From Asparagopsis taxiformis (taxonomy: Eukaryota > Rhodophyta > Florideophyceae > Bonnemaisoniales > Bonnemaisoniaceae): DNA of 64,000 nt. The translations under genes were made by a program, and so were the position numbers. Below, piece by piece: positions 40,060 to 50,095 of the stretch (positions within the stretch are counted from its first letter, which is position 1; each line of letters starts with the position of its first letter). The notes beneath the pieces are model-generated. The model was not told the DNA's origin and did not search any database. It saw nothing but the letters and a program-made list of their open reading frames with translations. The stretch lies in NCBI GenBank assembly GCA_030407315.1, contig JALQPE010002475.1:1-64000 (forward strand), given 5' to 3'.

Positions 40060-42605
40060 TGAATTATGACGTAACCCTTGGGAATAATGACCCTGTATCG
40101 GTACCACTGGGTACAGGAGGCCCTTCGCTAGAGAGGCTCCCAGTTCAAGAGCCACAGAAAAGTGCTGATAAGGTTATCTTGCATGGATCTCTGGAAAAAT
40201 TCTTGCAGGATTGCATTACAAATCAGAACCTACACTATGGGTCAATGTCTGCTACAAATTTGAAAAAGGCTGACTCACCCCATTACGTGCGGGTGAGATT
40301 GCAATGTGCAGAACGGAGAAGGTCTTCACTGTGTCCAGTTGAACTGTACGCTTGGAGGATGAAAGGAAGGAATGCGTGGCTATTGAAAACAACAAGCGAA
40401 CATAATCACACTACTGGTGGGCCTCCTTCCAAACGGTTCAATGCAGTTCTTGCAAGTATCCGAGAACTGGAGAAGGAATTTACTGCTAGAGATCTTGAAA
40501 ACACAAGGTCAACTATGTGCGAAACTGAATCCACGATAAATGGTTCTATTTTCCCAGACATTAGTGGTATACGGCGCATTCACCGCAAAAGGACTCCGGG
40601 TGGTTATCGTAGTAGTAAATGTATTCGTGGTGAAGCTCAAGAATCCAATGAATACATTCCTGCTAAAGATGGAAGCAAAGAATACTCCCAATCTCCCCTC
40701 TCAAAATCTCCAATTTCCTGTTCAACTTCACCTCGCTTCAAAACATACGATGAAACCTCTCCTGGACAAAATGGTATATCATATCCAACTGGACTGTCAA
40801 CCTACCGCATCAAAACTAATACTTCTCCAGATTCCATACTAAGAAATCATCCTTGTACGGAAGAAGAAAGAGACGAGATGAAGCGGACAGTTGGAGATGC
40901 TATGGTTTGTGTAACTAGATCGCAGGATGGGGATGACAGCACTGGATTAATTGCTGCTCTGAAACATACATCTGAGAGCTTCGGATATAAGGTCACCGTG
41001 CGTCGCTCGAAGTATTTTGATGATGGCCGCCGATATATTGACAATGCTACATTGCTGTGTAGTGGTGACGTCCAAGTTGGATGTCCATTCGAGGTAAGGT
41101 TGCGAGGTGCCTTGTTCTGCCCTCTGACGCCGAAGGATAATGAGGATGTACCATCTTCCGGTAGTGATAATAATGTCGCGGAGGGGAATTGGAAACGTAT
41201 TCAGCATACTCTGTATGTTGTCAACGGAACGCACAACCATCAACCATCTGAAGAAATCATCAGGGGAGCAATTCCACCTGAAGCTCTAGAGGAAGCTACA
41301 TCAATGAAAATGTCATATTTGAAGTTCTCTGACATATCACAATACATCGAGGACAAATACGAAATCTTCATTCAACGCGCTAAACTGCGGAGGATTCTAG
41401 CATACAGAAACATGAAGCTCCATCCTTTAGATCAGGACTGTATGCTTCTCCTTGAAAAACTTGTCTCAATGCAAGTGAAAAATCCAAGAACTTATTTCAC
41501 CATGAAATTAACTGTCGGAAATAACTTACATTCCGTTTGCTGGTCACTCCCAGAATGGAGAACGAATTATGAGCAGAATAGCATTAGACCTGGAGTGTCT
41601 ATCGACTGCAAGTCGGTCTCGAATGAATATGGCCTGCCCATGATTGGAATTTCGGGAAGGAACCATGAAGGAAAGAATATGATTTATATGATTGGTATAA
41701 TATACAATCAAACAGAAGAATGCCTGCGATGGGCGTTGAAATCCTTCGATGAGATGATCCCAGCTCCCCCAAACGTTGTTGCTTTAGACCAAGATACCGC
41801 TGGGATAAATGCAGCTAAATCTGTTTGGCCTAATGCGTACCTTCTCTTGGACGATTGGCACTTGAACAGGAATCAAATGAAGAACATTTCCAACTTCCTA
41901 CAGAAGTACCAGTCAACTGAACTATTCTCCATGATTTCAAGCGGAAACAGTGTATTCTCTCGACCACATCGCCAAGTGCCGAGTTCGAGTGTATCCCCGT
42001 ACGACTGTATGAGCTCAGATCTCCATCTTCTACGCAATTCGGTGACTGAAGCTGAATTTTTAATGAGGAGAGATTCTTTCGAGTCATTGTACTTCTCGTT
42101 TCTTCGAGGAGATGGACATCCTCGGTGGTACACTTTCCTGTATCGTAGACTCGAAAAGCTTGTAGTCAAGTGCTACAACAGAACAATGTGCGGATACCGC
42201 TTCCTTTTTCAAGGAACTGAATATTCCGAAAGCTTCAACTCAATCTTCCGCTCCGTTACTATGAAGCGTCGTGTCAGGCTGGGAGACATACCTGTAGAGA
42301 TGCAGAAGTATACTGCTCGGAAAGAGCAGGAGCGAGTACTGGAGTCAAATAGAATTCCGAAAAGGCTGACGGACATGGTGCAATCGTCTGGAATGAAAAG
42401 AGAGGGAACTGTTGCATCATTTGTTGGGAAGTATACAGTTTATTGCATTGAGAAGTTGTTACAACTATCACATCTCCCATCATTTCACTGGCATATCACC
42501 CATTATGAGCTCCTTGCCCAGGTCACGAACACAGCGGATCTCGGGAACTGTAATATCAACAGCACGCGCGGTGTCAAATTTTTTTTTGAGAAAGACGAGC
42601 AGTGA
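40059..42605 (+). CDS. MULE-2 transposase (Mutator family), ends early at a T-run frameshift
   Basis: 848 residues. Two Cys/His DNA-binding modules of FAR1/WRKY-GCM1 type are visible: about 80-125 (LQCAERRRSSLCPVEL...SEHNH) and about 330-390 (LLCSGDVQVGCPFEV...NGTHNH). The catalytic core has D516 (VSIDCKSVSN), D577 (VALDQDTAG), the conserved DDWHLNRNQMKN and E724 (YSESFNS). The frame ends 18 bp after a run of nine T (42579-42587). The SWIM finger and the basic C-terminus follow in the +1 frame. The start ATG overlaps the protease stop. It cuts and inserts the element. Confidence 0.92.
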   Translation: MNYDVTLGNNDPVSVPLGTGGPSLERLPVQEPQKSADKVILHGSLEKFLQDCITNQNLHYGSMSATNLKKADSPHYVRVRLQCAERRRSSLCPVELYAWRMKGRNAWLLKTTSEHNHTTGGPPSKRFNAVLASIRELEKEFTARDLENTRSTMCETESTINGSIFPDISGIRRIHRKRTPGGYRSSKCIRGEAQESNEYIPAKDGSKEYSQSPLSKSPISCSTSPRFKTYDETSPGQNGISYPTGLSTYRIKTNTSPDSILRNHPCTEEERDEMKRTVGDAMVCVTRSQDGDDSTGLIAALKHTSESFGYKVTVRRSKYFDDGRRYIDNATLLCSGDVQVGCPFEVRLRGALFCPLTPKDNEDVPSSGSDNNVAEGNWKRIQHTLYVVNGTHNHQPSEEIIRGAIPPEALEEATSMKMSYLKFSDISQYIEDKYEIFIQRAKLRRILAYRNMKLHPLDQDCMLLLEKLVSMQVKNPRTYFTMKLTVGNNLHSVCWSLPEWRTNYEQNSIRPGVSIDCKSVSNEYGLPMIGISGRNHEGKNMIYMIGIIYNQTEECLRWALKSFDEMIPAPPNVVALDQDTAGINAAKSVWPNAYLLLDDWHLNRNQMKNISNFLQKYQSTELFSMISSGNSVFSRPHRQVPSSSVSPYDCMSSDLHLLRNSVTEAEFLMRRDSFESLYFSFLRGDGHPRWYTFLYRRLEKLVVKCYNRTMCGYRFLFQGTEYSESFNSIFRSVTMKRRVRLGDIPVEMQKYTARKEQERVLESNRIPKRLTDMVQSSGMKREGTVASFVGKYTVYCIEKLLQLSHLPSFHWHITHYELLAQVTNTADLGNCNINSTRGVKFFFEKDEQ

Positions 42606-43299
42606 ACATACTGCCAGTACGTCTGTCACCCTATGGACTGAAAGGCATGCGAGTAAATCTATATGGCGGGCTGACTGCCCTTGCTGTCTTTTCAAAACGG
42701 CTGGTATCCCGTGTAGGCATATCGTTCGTGTAATTTCTATGTTCACTGAGTACAACACAGATGGAAGAATTTCAGAGTTTCTCGGTAGTCCCGGAAAAAT
42801 CGACATAGACCATCTCATCCACAATTTCTGGTTACGTGAAAGGGGAGAATGGCTCAGTGAGATCACGCGTTCTATTCATATCCGCCATTTTAACGGAGAA
42901 GGAAGTAATGGAATGGGTACAAATAACGACACGAATACGCTCAATACTAACATGCCTGCTGTTGAAAGCTCCACAGATACCATGTTTCAAAGCTCTCTTG
43001 CCTACAGCAATGCCAAAGCATCTTTTGACCAAATGTTTCGGTATGCTCAAATGCAGGGTATACATGCTACACAAACATTCATTTCATCCCTACAGAACGG
43101 TATATCCGGGGCTTCCAGAGGCGAGCCAGTACTGTTGCAGTTTTCGTCTGTAGAACGTCGCCATCCAGACAGTTCCAAGTTACCAACTATAACAAGTGAG
43201 GGAAAGAACATAATTATCCGGAAGCAAATCCAAAATCCTCCGTTGCGAACGAGTCGGGTTTCCCTAAAACGAAAGAAGGGTTATTATGAGAGAAAGTAA
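42588..43299 (+). pseudogene. MULE-2 transposase C-terminal part in the +1 frame (SWIM zinc finger)
   Basis: This frame gives the SWIM motif C-x-C...C-x-H (CPCCLFKTAGIPCRH) and a Lys/Arg-rich end (SLKRKKGYYERK). Both match the MULE-1 remnant (CAFFKTAGLPCQH and SLKRKTGFYERYKK). Counting eight rather than nine T at 42579-42587 would give the residues FFL seen in MULE-1 and a continuous protein. The present sequence has nine. Confidence 0.88.
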
Positions 43300-44155
43300 T
43301 GCTCTAGAATCAGTTTTCTGTCCGAGTAAAGCCTTTCAAAATCCATCTGTTCATTACACTGTGTAGTATACCACAATTGTTTACCAAATTCAAGATGGAT
43401 GAACAGCTTCAATGTGTATCACGTGAGAGTGGAATGATACAGAACGTACTTCATCATCAACTGCAACTCGTGGAACTACAACATTGACGCGAATATACGG
43501 TTCTTGACGTCATATGGCATACCTGAACAAACTGGGCATACGCCCATTGCGATAAATGCTGCCATTAGTTGAGTCCACTGGTTCACTTCAGATTCTTTCA
43601 TTAAAGCTTTTCCCATGAAAGCAATTTTTGGTTTCCAAGGGACCATACTTTGTCTAATCACTTCAAAACTGCAATACACAGTAAACGTGATATAACAAAA
43701 ACCTACAAGACGGGTAATCTGCTCTTGGAATCGACAAAGCATCACATAATAGTTATTATCGCCGCACTTGATTCATAAACATCATTCATAGCACTATATT
43801 CATTTGTCTTGGCTACTTCCTGCGTTTCCCAGATCACCTGACCAGTTCTCCAGTGATGATTGTTTGATGATGCCAATATCCTCAACACCACTATTATCCT
43901 CCAGAATATTTCAGTTCGACACATTCAATTCTTTCAAGCTGCGTATCCAGAAATCTCCATTTCGAGAAAGATACATTCTCTCTTTGGCAGGAAAACATGT
44001 ACTGTTTCCATATTTCAATGTCAAACCTTGTACATAATCGTCTGTTTCTGGGATACCGAACACTTCAGCGCACAACTTTCTTGACCGCTTGCACAACACT
44101 TTCACAACAACCGTGATCTTGATAAATACGTTTTGTGCCCTGTTATAAGAGAGTA
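43300..44155. other. MULE-2 interior after the transposase
   Basis: A 90-codon minus-strand frame at 43476-43745 with hydrophobic stretches shows no recognisable domain. Nothing else is seen. It corresponds in position to the non-coding 14713-15190 of MULE-1. Confidence 0.45.
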
Positions 44156-45015
44156 ACAAAGTGTTCTGTGATGCGGTCGTCAGAAGAGAAGGGGAGGAGA
44201 AACTTTCGGATCTCCAAGTATGGATGGATGGTGAAACGCAGCAGCTTTTTCGGTATCTTTCTCTTTGAAAATTCGAACAGGCATGCGCAACGCAATCAGT
44301 AGAAGCGCATAATAGGGGGTTAGATAGATTGAGAGTGGTGGGTGGTGCGAATTTTTCTGTGCTGATACTCACAGCGTGCAATTTACGGTGTGGATCGATT
44401 CTCGGTGCCCCAATACAGCTTGGCGCGATGTGCGGATACGCAGAGTGTGGGAAATTTCGGTGCGGGGATGCGCAAAGCTTGAGGTGGATGTCGGAGAGTG
44501 GATGCGAAAGGCGAGGAAACGTGGTGCGTGGTCATGCAGGATGCGGAAACAGATCATGACGTGGTGTGTTTCTAAAAGCTTTTGAGCGCCAAAATGCAGT
44601 GGTCCGGGTCAATCGATTGACCCGGTTTGGATGGACCGGGCGAAGCGACGGGCGGTGGAATTCACGGCGGTGAGTTTTTCATTTTGATATTTGGGGGTTT
44701 TGGCGTCGGTGAGGTTTTCGGTTTCAGATTATTTGTGGAAAGTTTCTGAAAACGATTCCTCAGGGAAGAAGTCACGCCGGCTGTCACGGAATGCCACGTG
44801 TGGGCTACGTGTCCGCAATGACCGTTTTTGAGCTTGGTATGCACTTGTGCCCCTCAGGGTATTTTTTCAAATATTGGGGCCGGTAGCCAATCACGGTTTC
44901 CTACGTGTCGATAAATGCAGAACGAACCATTTTTATTGGTCCAAGTGTTTCGCAGAACGAAGCAATGCTATTGGTCCAAAATACAGAACGAAACATTGCT
45001 GTTGCACGATACTGT
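44156..45015. repeat. MULE-2 right TIR, truncated by copia-3
   Basis: Reverse complement of the left arm. It stops abruptly at 45015, where the LTR of copia-3 starts (TGTGAAAAGG). Confidence 0.9.
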
Positions 45016-45673
45016 TGTGAAAAGGTCCATGTGGAACGCAGTCGGAGGGTGGAATACTCTACAAGATGGATCGGCAAAACAGATTTGGCACGTAGCCACT
45101 TCGCTCCCTCGCTCGTGCCTTTTTTTCTTTCTAGCTTCTCTAGATGCTGCTATTTATAATAAACACCGCTGTGCTCCATGTGAGCTACCAGCATTGCTTC
45201 TGCGTTCCAGGTGAACTGCCAGATGTGCTTCCGCGCTCCAGGTGAGCTGCCGGATATTATTGCTGTCCCGCTCCATGTGAGCTACTGACTCAGCCGCAGT
45301 TAATATCTCAATACTAAGCTGCTGATAGTGCGTGGGGTAGCGGATGCTGATCGTAGCGTCGGGGAGCTAATGCTGTTGGTCGGCGCCAACTTCTGGTGCT
45401 GAGTATACAAGCTCCATTGACCTGCATATGCCAAGGTGCTGGTGATAGCGTCATTAATCGTATCTGCTAATATAAGCACACTGACAGAGCCCGTATGTCA
45501 GTCGTGCAATCGCGCGGCGGCGATTGGCTGCTCCTGTAATCTTTCGCTCGGCGGCGACAGGAATATAGTAATATAAGCTCTCATGCGGCGATGAGTTCAC
45601 ACGTGTGATACAGCACACGTGTAACTGTGGAACTATTTCCACTTCGTATCATATTCATTGGATTTCTCACACA
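45016..45673 (-). repeat. copia-3 3' LTR (about 658 bp)
   Basis: On the minus strand it begins TGTGTGAGAAATCC just after the purine-rich AACTGGGGG and ends CCTTTTCACA at the MULE-2 junction. TTATTATAAATAGC (plus strand 45150-45163, reversed) is a good TATA box. The right limit is inferred from the tract and TG, because there is no second LTR to compare. Confidence 0.7.
45173..45287 (-). repeat. Four-fold direct repeat in the copia-3 LTR
   Basis: Four copies of a motif close to CTCCAGGTGAGCTGCCAG occur, spaced about 33-37 bp, just upstream (minus strand) of the TATA-like box. They resemble tandem enhancer elements of LTR promoters. Confidence 0.75.
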
Positions 45674-45762
45674 CCCCCAGTTGGTGTAGTTTCACAACGA
45701 AACCAACTTCGCAGCAAGCACTTGATTTCTAGAGATATCAAGTGGAGCCATGGAAGCTCTGC

Positions 45763-47522
45763 TTATTTCCATGTAATGCTGTCGAGCTCTTTCCCGACGT
45801 TAAAATCAATGCTTAACTCACCGCTCGTGCAGATGTTATTCAGCTGTTCATATAGGTGTAAGTTGCGTTTGGTGAGCGCGTCTGCCACATTCAAGTGTCC
45901 TGGTATCCATCGCAACGTGTCCAAGTCTCCAGACTCAAAGCTGTTTCTTATACGCTCGACAGCTTGCCTAAGCCTGAAATCTCTGCCTTCGTGCAAAGAG
46001 GTAATTGTATCATATAAAGCGTGTGAGTCAACTTGTAACTTATGCTTCAGGCGTGTAGAGGAAAATATGGAGTTGTAAGCGGACTTCAGATAATAACCGC
46101 GGTCATCTGCGTCAGCAGCGGCAAGGATCTCGGCCCCATAAGAGGAGTAGCATACCCTTCTCTGTTTGTTGCTTGTCCAGTCGATGGGATGAAATATAGT
46201 CTCGTTGCTTCCTACGTGGACCAAAAGTCCGGTTAGTAATCCGGTCTGTCCATATGAGCGATGTCGTGATATGTTGAAGGCTGCATCTGCGAATGTGCAA
46301 ATGTATGCGGTAATCACCTGGTGTCCGCACACTCGTTTGAATGTGATCACTGGTTTCAGCTTCATTAGTTCTTTTACGCAGTTGTTAGCATCAACGAGGT
46401 GTCCGACCGTTAGTTGGGATGTACTCTGCTGCATCCACGACGCCACGAATGATGCTTGTGGTAATGCACCACCTCCAAGAAAGTTGACGATGCCGGCCAA
46501 GCTTTTTAGCATTGTTACTTCGTTATCGGTAGCCTTTTCTCCCTGCTCTTTCTTACGTGTCCTCGATAGTTCAATGGGTTTGATTCTTGCGAAGTAATTT
46601 TCCATGGATAAAGTGATGGTGCCCAGCGAAGTTTGTGAAAGGTCGCATCCGTTGAATGTGAAGGGTTTATCGACAACATACTTTCCAATCTCGAATCGGT
46701 TGCCCAGCTCTTTCGCAAAGTGGTTTATGCTTTCAATTTCGCCAGCAATTAGGAAGTCGTCAGTAACTTTAGCAACAATTAGGCTTAGCGTACCTTGGTG
46801 GTCTTTCACAATATATATTTGGCTTATCCCGAATACTCTTTGCATCCCGTACGCATCGATCATCCATTGTTCGATTGTGGTCGCCCATTGTCTTCCAGCT
46901 TCTGCAATACCATAAGGGAGTAGTGTTAGTTTCCATAGGAGCCGCGGTCTCCGTTCCATTCTTTCGGTGGGCGAACAAATATGTCGCGCTTGATGGGTCC
47001 GCTCTGGAGGTAAGCTCCTTTGAGGTCCGCAAGAGCGAGTCGAAAGTTGAAGATGGCAGCGATGGAAAGCACGAGTCTGATGCAATCGAATTGTGCAGTC
47101 GAAGAGTCCTTCCGTATGTCGTTCTTTTCCTTGTCTCTATTCCCGTGGGGGACAATACGCGCTTTCAGTTTCCGCTCACCTGATTCCGATGTTTTGATCT
47201 TGTAAACTACATCTGATGATATCACATTTGATTCTGCTGGTACTTCTTTTTCAGGTACGATTGTATATGCTTCTTTCCAATTTCCGTCGTGCTCTTCCTC
47301 AAATGCTGTCTCTAGAATCCATGGGGGCGCAAATTCGAGGCCTTTTCGATTGACCTGGGACGTTCCTATTTCATCGAATATCTGTTGCAAAACAAGTTGT
47401 TTTCTTGATTGGAGCTCTGTATATAGTTGTGGTGGTTCTCTTGGTGTTGACGTGCTTCCAATGTCTTTCTGTGCGTCTCTGGTGTGGCTTGGTTCTTTTG
47501 GGGTGTTATCATTGTTGCTCAT
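45763..47522 (-). pseudogene. copia-3 reverse transcriptase and RNase H (one frameshift)
   Basis: 47522-46926 starts MSNNDNTPKEPS and contains KARIVPHGNRDKEKND and LADLKGAYLQSGP. The frame changes near 46935. The rest, to 45763, has LPYGIAEAGRQW, the catalytic VTDDFLIAGE, RNase H parts (TFADAAFNISR, IDWTSNKQRR, SYGAEILAAADA) and WIPGHLNVADALTKR at the C-terminus. The single frameshift separates the start of the palm from the catalytic box. The C-terminus is longer than in copia-1. Confidence 0.85.
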
Positions 47523-47569
47523 TTTGTTGAGGCAGAGGTGACGCTTCTGGGATGCTTGTAGCGATCTTA

Positions 47570-47583
47570 CTCACACACCCCCC
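47570..47583 (-). promoter_or_regulatory. Second polypurine tract inside copia-3
   Basis: CTCACACACCCCCC (reverse GGGGGGTGTGTGAG) repeats the sequence that joins the polypurine tract to the LTR start at 45666-45678. It lies in the gap between the integrase and reverse transcriptase frames, so it could work as a central plus-strand primer. Confidence 0.5.
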
Positions 47584-47627
47584 ACCTCTGTCTCACATTT
47601 TATGTAGGTCATTCGGGTATGTTTTGC

Positions 47628-48912
47628 TTATTGTGTGAGTGTGGTGTCGGTTCCATGCTGTAGGGCTTCTTCTACGGTGTAGGTTGCGAGATCTTCTGTT
47701 AGTTGTCCTTGAGGGACGAGTCGGATGTCTTCGTAAGCCACTTTCATAGGGGGTCCGTGTGTAGCTGTTATTCCTTTTGCAATAAGGAAGTGTGGGTGAC
47801 ATGATATTACTCTGGCTTTTTCCCATTGATTCGGCTCGTTATGTTTGGTGGATTTGTGATATACCCATATCAGTCTGTTGACAGGCAACATGTTGGTAGG
47901 GATAGTGTTAGGTGCGCGTGTATGCAAGAGTTTGTGTAATGCGCGGGTGGCAGTCTGCGATTTGTATGCTTCGAGGAGATCTTGAGGGATGGTGCTTGTG
48001 GGTATGCCAAGGATGGACGGCGAGTATCCTCTGGCGAGTTGGAATGAGCTTAGGAGTTTTGAACCTGAGAACAGGTTTGATAGGAAGCAAGAGCGTGCGA
48101 TGATGGACTCAGTTTTTGATGAGCAGCGTTCGGCTGAGATTCGGGCTATAATGTTCTTGATAATTGCGTTCTTTCGTTCGACGATTCCAGATTTGTTGTG
48201 GCGTCTGATGGGTCTTGGGCATATGGTGATATGATGTCTTGTGCATAGGGCGTGAATAGCGCTCTTGTCGAATTCCTGGTCTCCTGAGAGCTTACTGGGA
48301 GCTCCGTGTCTAAATATCCATTCATTTTCTATGGATGTTGCAATGAAGTCCTGGGAACGGGTTGGCGCGATTATGACTTCAGAGTAAGAGGAAAAAGTTT
48401 CCACTATATGGAGACACACTAATTGTCTCTTCCTTACATTAGTCCAGAAGAAGTCGAGTTGAATCTCTTCGTTAAACTGACTGTTAATTCGAGAGAAAGA
48501 GATCTTCCGTGTGATGGATGGTCTTCCGTGGCCTGAGCAGATTTCGCATGCGCTGGCGACGGATTTGAGGCAGTGGTCCAGGGGCGGAGTGAGGCAGTTG
48601 GCGCGTTTGAGAAGCTCTTTCATATCTTCGTATCGGGCATGGGAGTAGCGATCAATTCTCTTTGCGATAGAAAGTGGGCTGGCGTGGGTAAGGAGATTAT
48701 TGGAGGATATAATAGATCTGGCTGTGCTGTAGCGATGAGGTACAATATCCACGTGGATTCGTTCGTTTCCATTTGCATCTTTTGTCACATGTGTAAAAAA
48801 TTTTCGGGGCTTTGAGTCGCAAGGACGTGAGATGATGACGAATGGTTTGGTGGTAAGGTTATATGTGTCGGAGAACTTCCGTGCGTCAAGGCCGATGATG
48901 ACTGGTGCTGGA
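47628..48912 (-). CDS. copia-3 integrase (N-terminal part of pol, truncated)
   Basis: An open frame with the integrase zinc-binding motif (H in THASPLSI and SHARYED, C in CEICSGHG). The complete catalytic triad is also present: IQLDFFW, LSGDQEFD and SGIVERKN. After the core there is a KARVISCHPHF segment typical of the C-terminal domain. The N-terminus is cut at the gypsy-2 LTR, and the apparent Met inside the LTR is not the original start. Confidence 0.85.
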
Positions 48913-49595
48913 TGTAGCAGGTAGAAAATCCGCGAGAGCGGCAAACCACCCGACAGGTGTCCCGAGCCTCGGTAGAGGAAGTGGTAGAGCAGATGAACCT
49001 TATAGGTACCCGGCGGGTAGTCTCGTGAGAGAGAAGGGATCGCTACCCGGAGGGGGTTGTGCGATTATAGCGCTCACGCGAGATGCGTATTAATGGAGCA
49101 AGATGACGTAATCCGTCGAGCTGTTGGCTAACCCTAAGGTTTTCCCGGAGAGGGGTTGAACAATAGGTATGCAAACACTGTTCCCGTGGGTCGTAATTCC
49201 ACTTGAGTTTACGTTACTCTAGAAACCGTGCCTACTGGCTATTCCAGTGGCAGTTTTATACTAAGTCTACTGTAAGCTAGGGTTAGTGGTTAGGAATAAA
49301 TATCCAGTTAGTGACCAATCAGAACCCAATTACTGGCGCTCGCCTACCCGCGAGGTCATTGCCAATAGGCTTACATTGTAATGTATGGCTGATCAGCCTA
49401 AGTTAAAATTTGCCCCTTGTGGGGTCTTGGCCGGGGCCGATAGGCCCGGGTGGGGTTATTTGTCAGCCTTAGCTGGTCCTAAGTATAGGAAACACGCCAG
49501 TTGGCTGGTGCCTTCTGATTGGCACATCCCGTAAGTGGGTACCCAATAGGGAAGCGACACGGCTCGATCAGCGAGGACCGCCAGGCGGTACGACA
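48913..49595 (-). repeat. gypsy-2 3' LTR (683 bp)
   Basis: On minus it starts TGTCGTACCGCC and ends CCTGCTACA. It has CCAAT boxes and a TATA box (AGTATAAAAC, near plus 49255) in this orientation. It is preceded on minus by a purine tract. The outer flank ctgga (48908-48912) has no partner because the other end of the element is lost. It is nearly identical to solo LTRs A and B in copia-2. Confidence 0.88.
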
Positions 49596-49610
49596 CGGCC
49601 CCCTCCTGAG
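49596..49610 (-). promoter_or_regulatory. gypsy-2 polypurine tract
   Basis: The minus strand reads CTCAGGAGGGGGCCG directly before the LTR's TG. The core TCAGGAGGGGGCC is repeated at 54545-54557 inside pol. Here a small hairpin (TTTGTCG-TCC-CGACAAA) follows, and the internal copy is followed by an analogous hairpin with the same TCC loop. Confidence 0.7.
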
Positions 49611-50095
49611 AGATTTGTCGTCCCGACAAAATTTGATCAAATAAAATTACAATTTTTGGCTGTGGCCGTTGCATTGTGCAATTCAAAATTTTCCCGCGCG
49701 CGGCGCGTGCACACTAAATGTGTTGTCCATCCGACTCTTCCCGAGTTCCGCCCGACCGTTTCCTATTGGAATCAATACCTGTTTCAGGTCCATCATCGCC
49801 CTAACGCAGCACAGCGTATTCACCCCGTCGGTGTCCAACTGCGTCCACGCATTCGCGTCCTTTCCATTATCCCTCAAAGGGTTTTTGCGTCCATCTGCTA
49901 AATAATTAGCCGCGTGATCGCACGAGCGGTGCCAATTCGAGGCTTGCATTCGCCGTTTCGGCCCATTGCCTCGCGATCCCCCTTCCTGGGTTGAATAGCG
50001 CAGCTCCCTCCCGGAGACTTAAGCCAATAGGCCACTTTTTCGTCCCGCTTCAGGGTTTTTATCAACGTCCGTCATCGCCTCTACTGGCTTTTAGG
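49611..50095. other. gypsy-2 region between the antisense frame and the 3' LTR
   Basis: No frame recognised. If the antisense gene is transcribed, its promoter and leader should be here. CCTATTGG near 49770 is a possible CCAAT box in reverse. Confidence 0.4.

Larger units (their letters stand above)
37791..45015 (+). mobile_element. MULE-2: Ulp1 protease and Mutator transposase with about 0.86-kb TIRs
   Basis: Inverted arms 37791-38646 and 44156-45015 enclose a protease gene and a transposase gene on plus. The outer tips visible here (ACAGTATCGTGC and its inverse) are not followed by a 9-bp duplication. At 45016 the sequence changes to the LTR of copia-3, so the right arm is cut by that insertion, and the true left tip probably lies further out. 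A weak candidate is GGTATAACTAAATC near 37674, which resembles the MULE-1 tip GGTATGGCCGAATC. Confidence 0.92.
45016..48912 (-). mobile_element. copia-3: divergent Ty1/copia element, 5' part missing
   Basis: Minus-strand integrase and reverse transcriptase/RNase H frames are followed by a 3' LTR that abuts MULE-2. The 5' LTR, gag and protease are missing because the gypsy-2 LTR begins at 48913. The integrase and polymerase lie in two frames separated by about 105 bp. The RNase H and the box VTDDFLIAG place it in copia, but in a lineage distinct from copia-1 and copia-2. Confidence 0.85.

Noticed and set aside
43476..43745. Hydrophobic 89-codon frame inside MULE-2
   Set aside because: No counterpart in MULE-1 and no recognisable domain. 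Probably chance.
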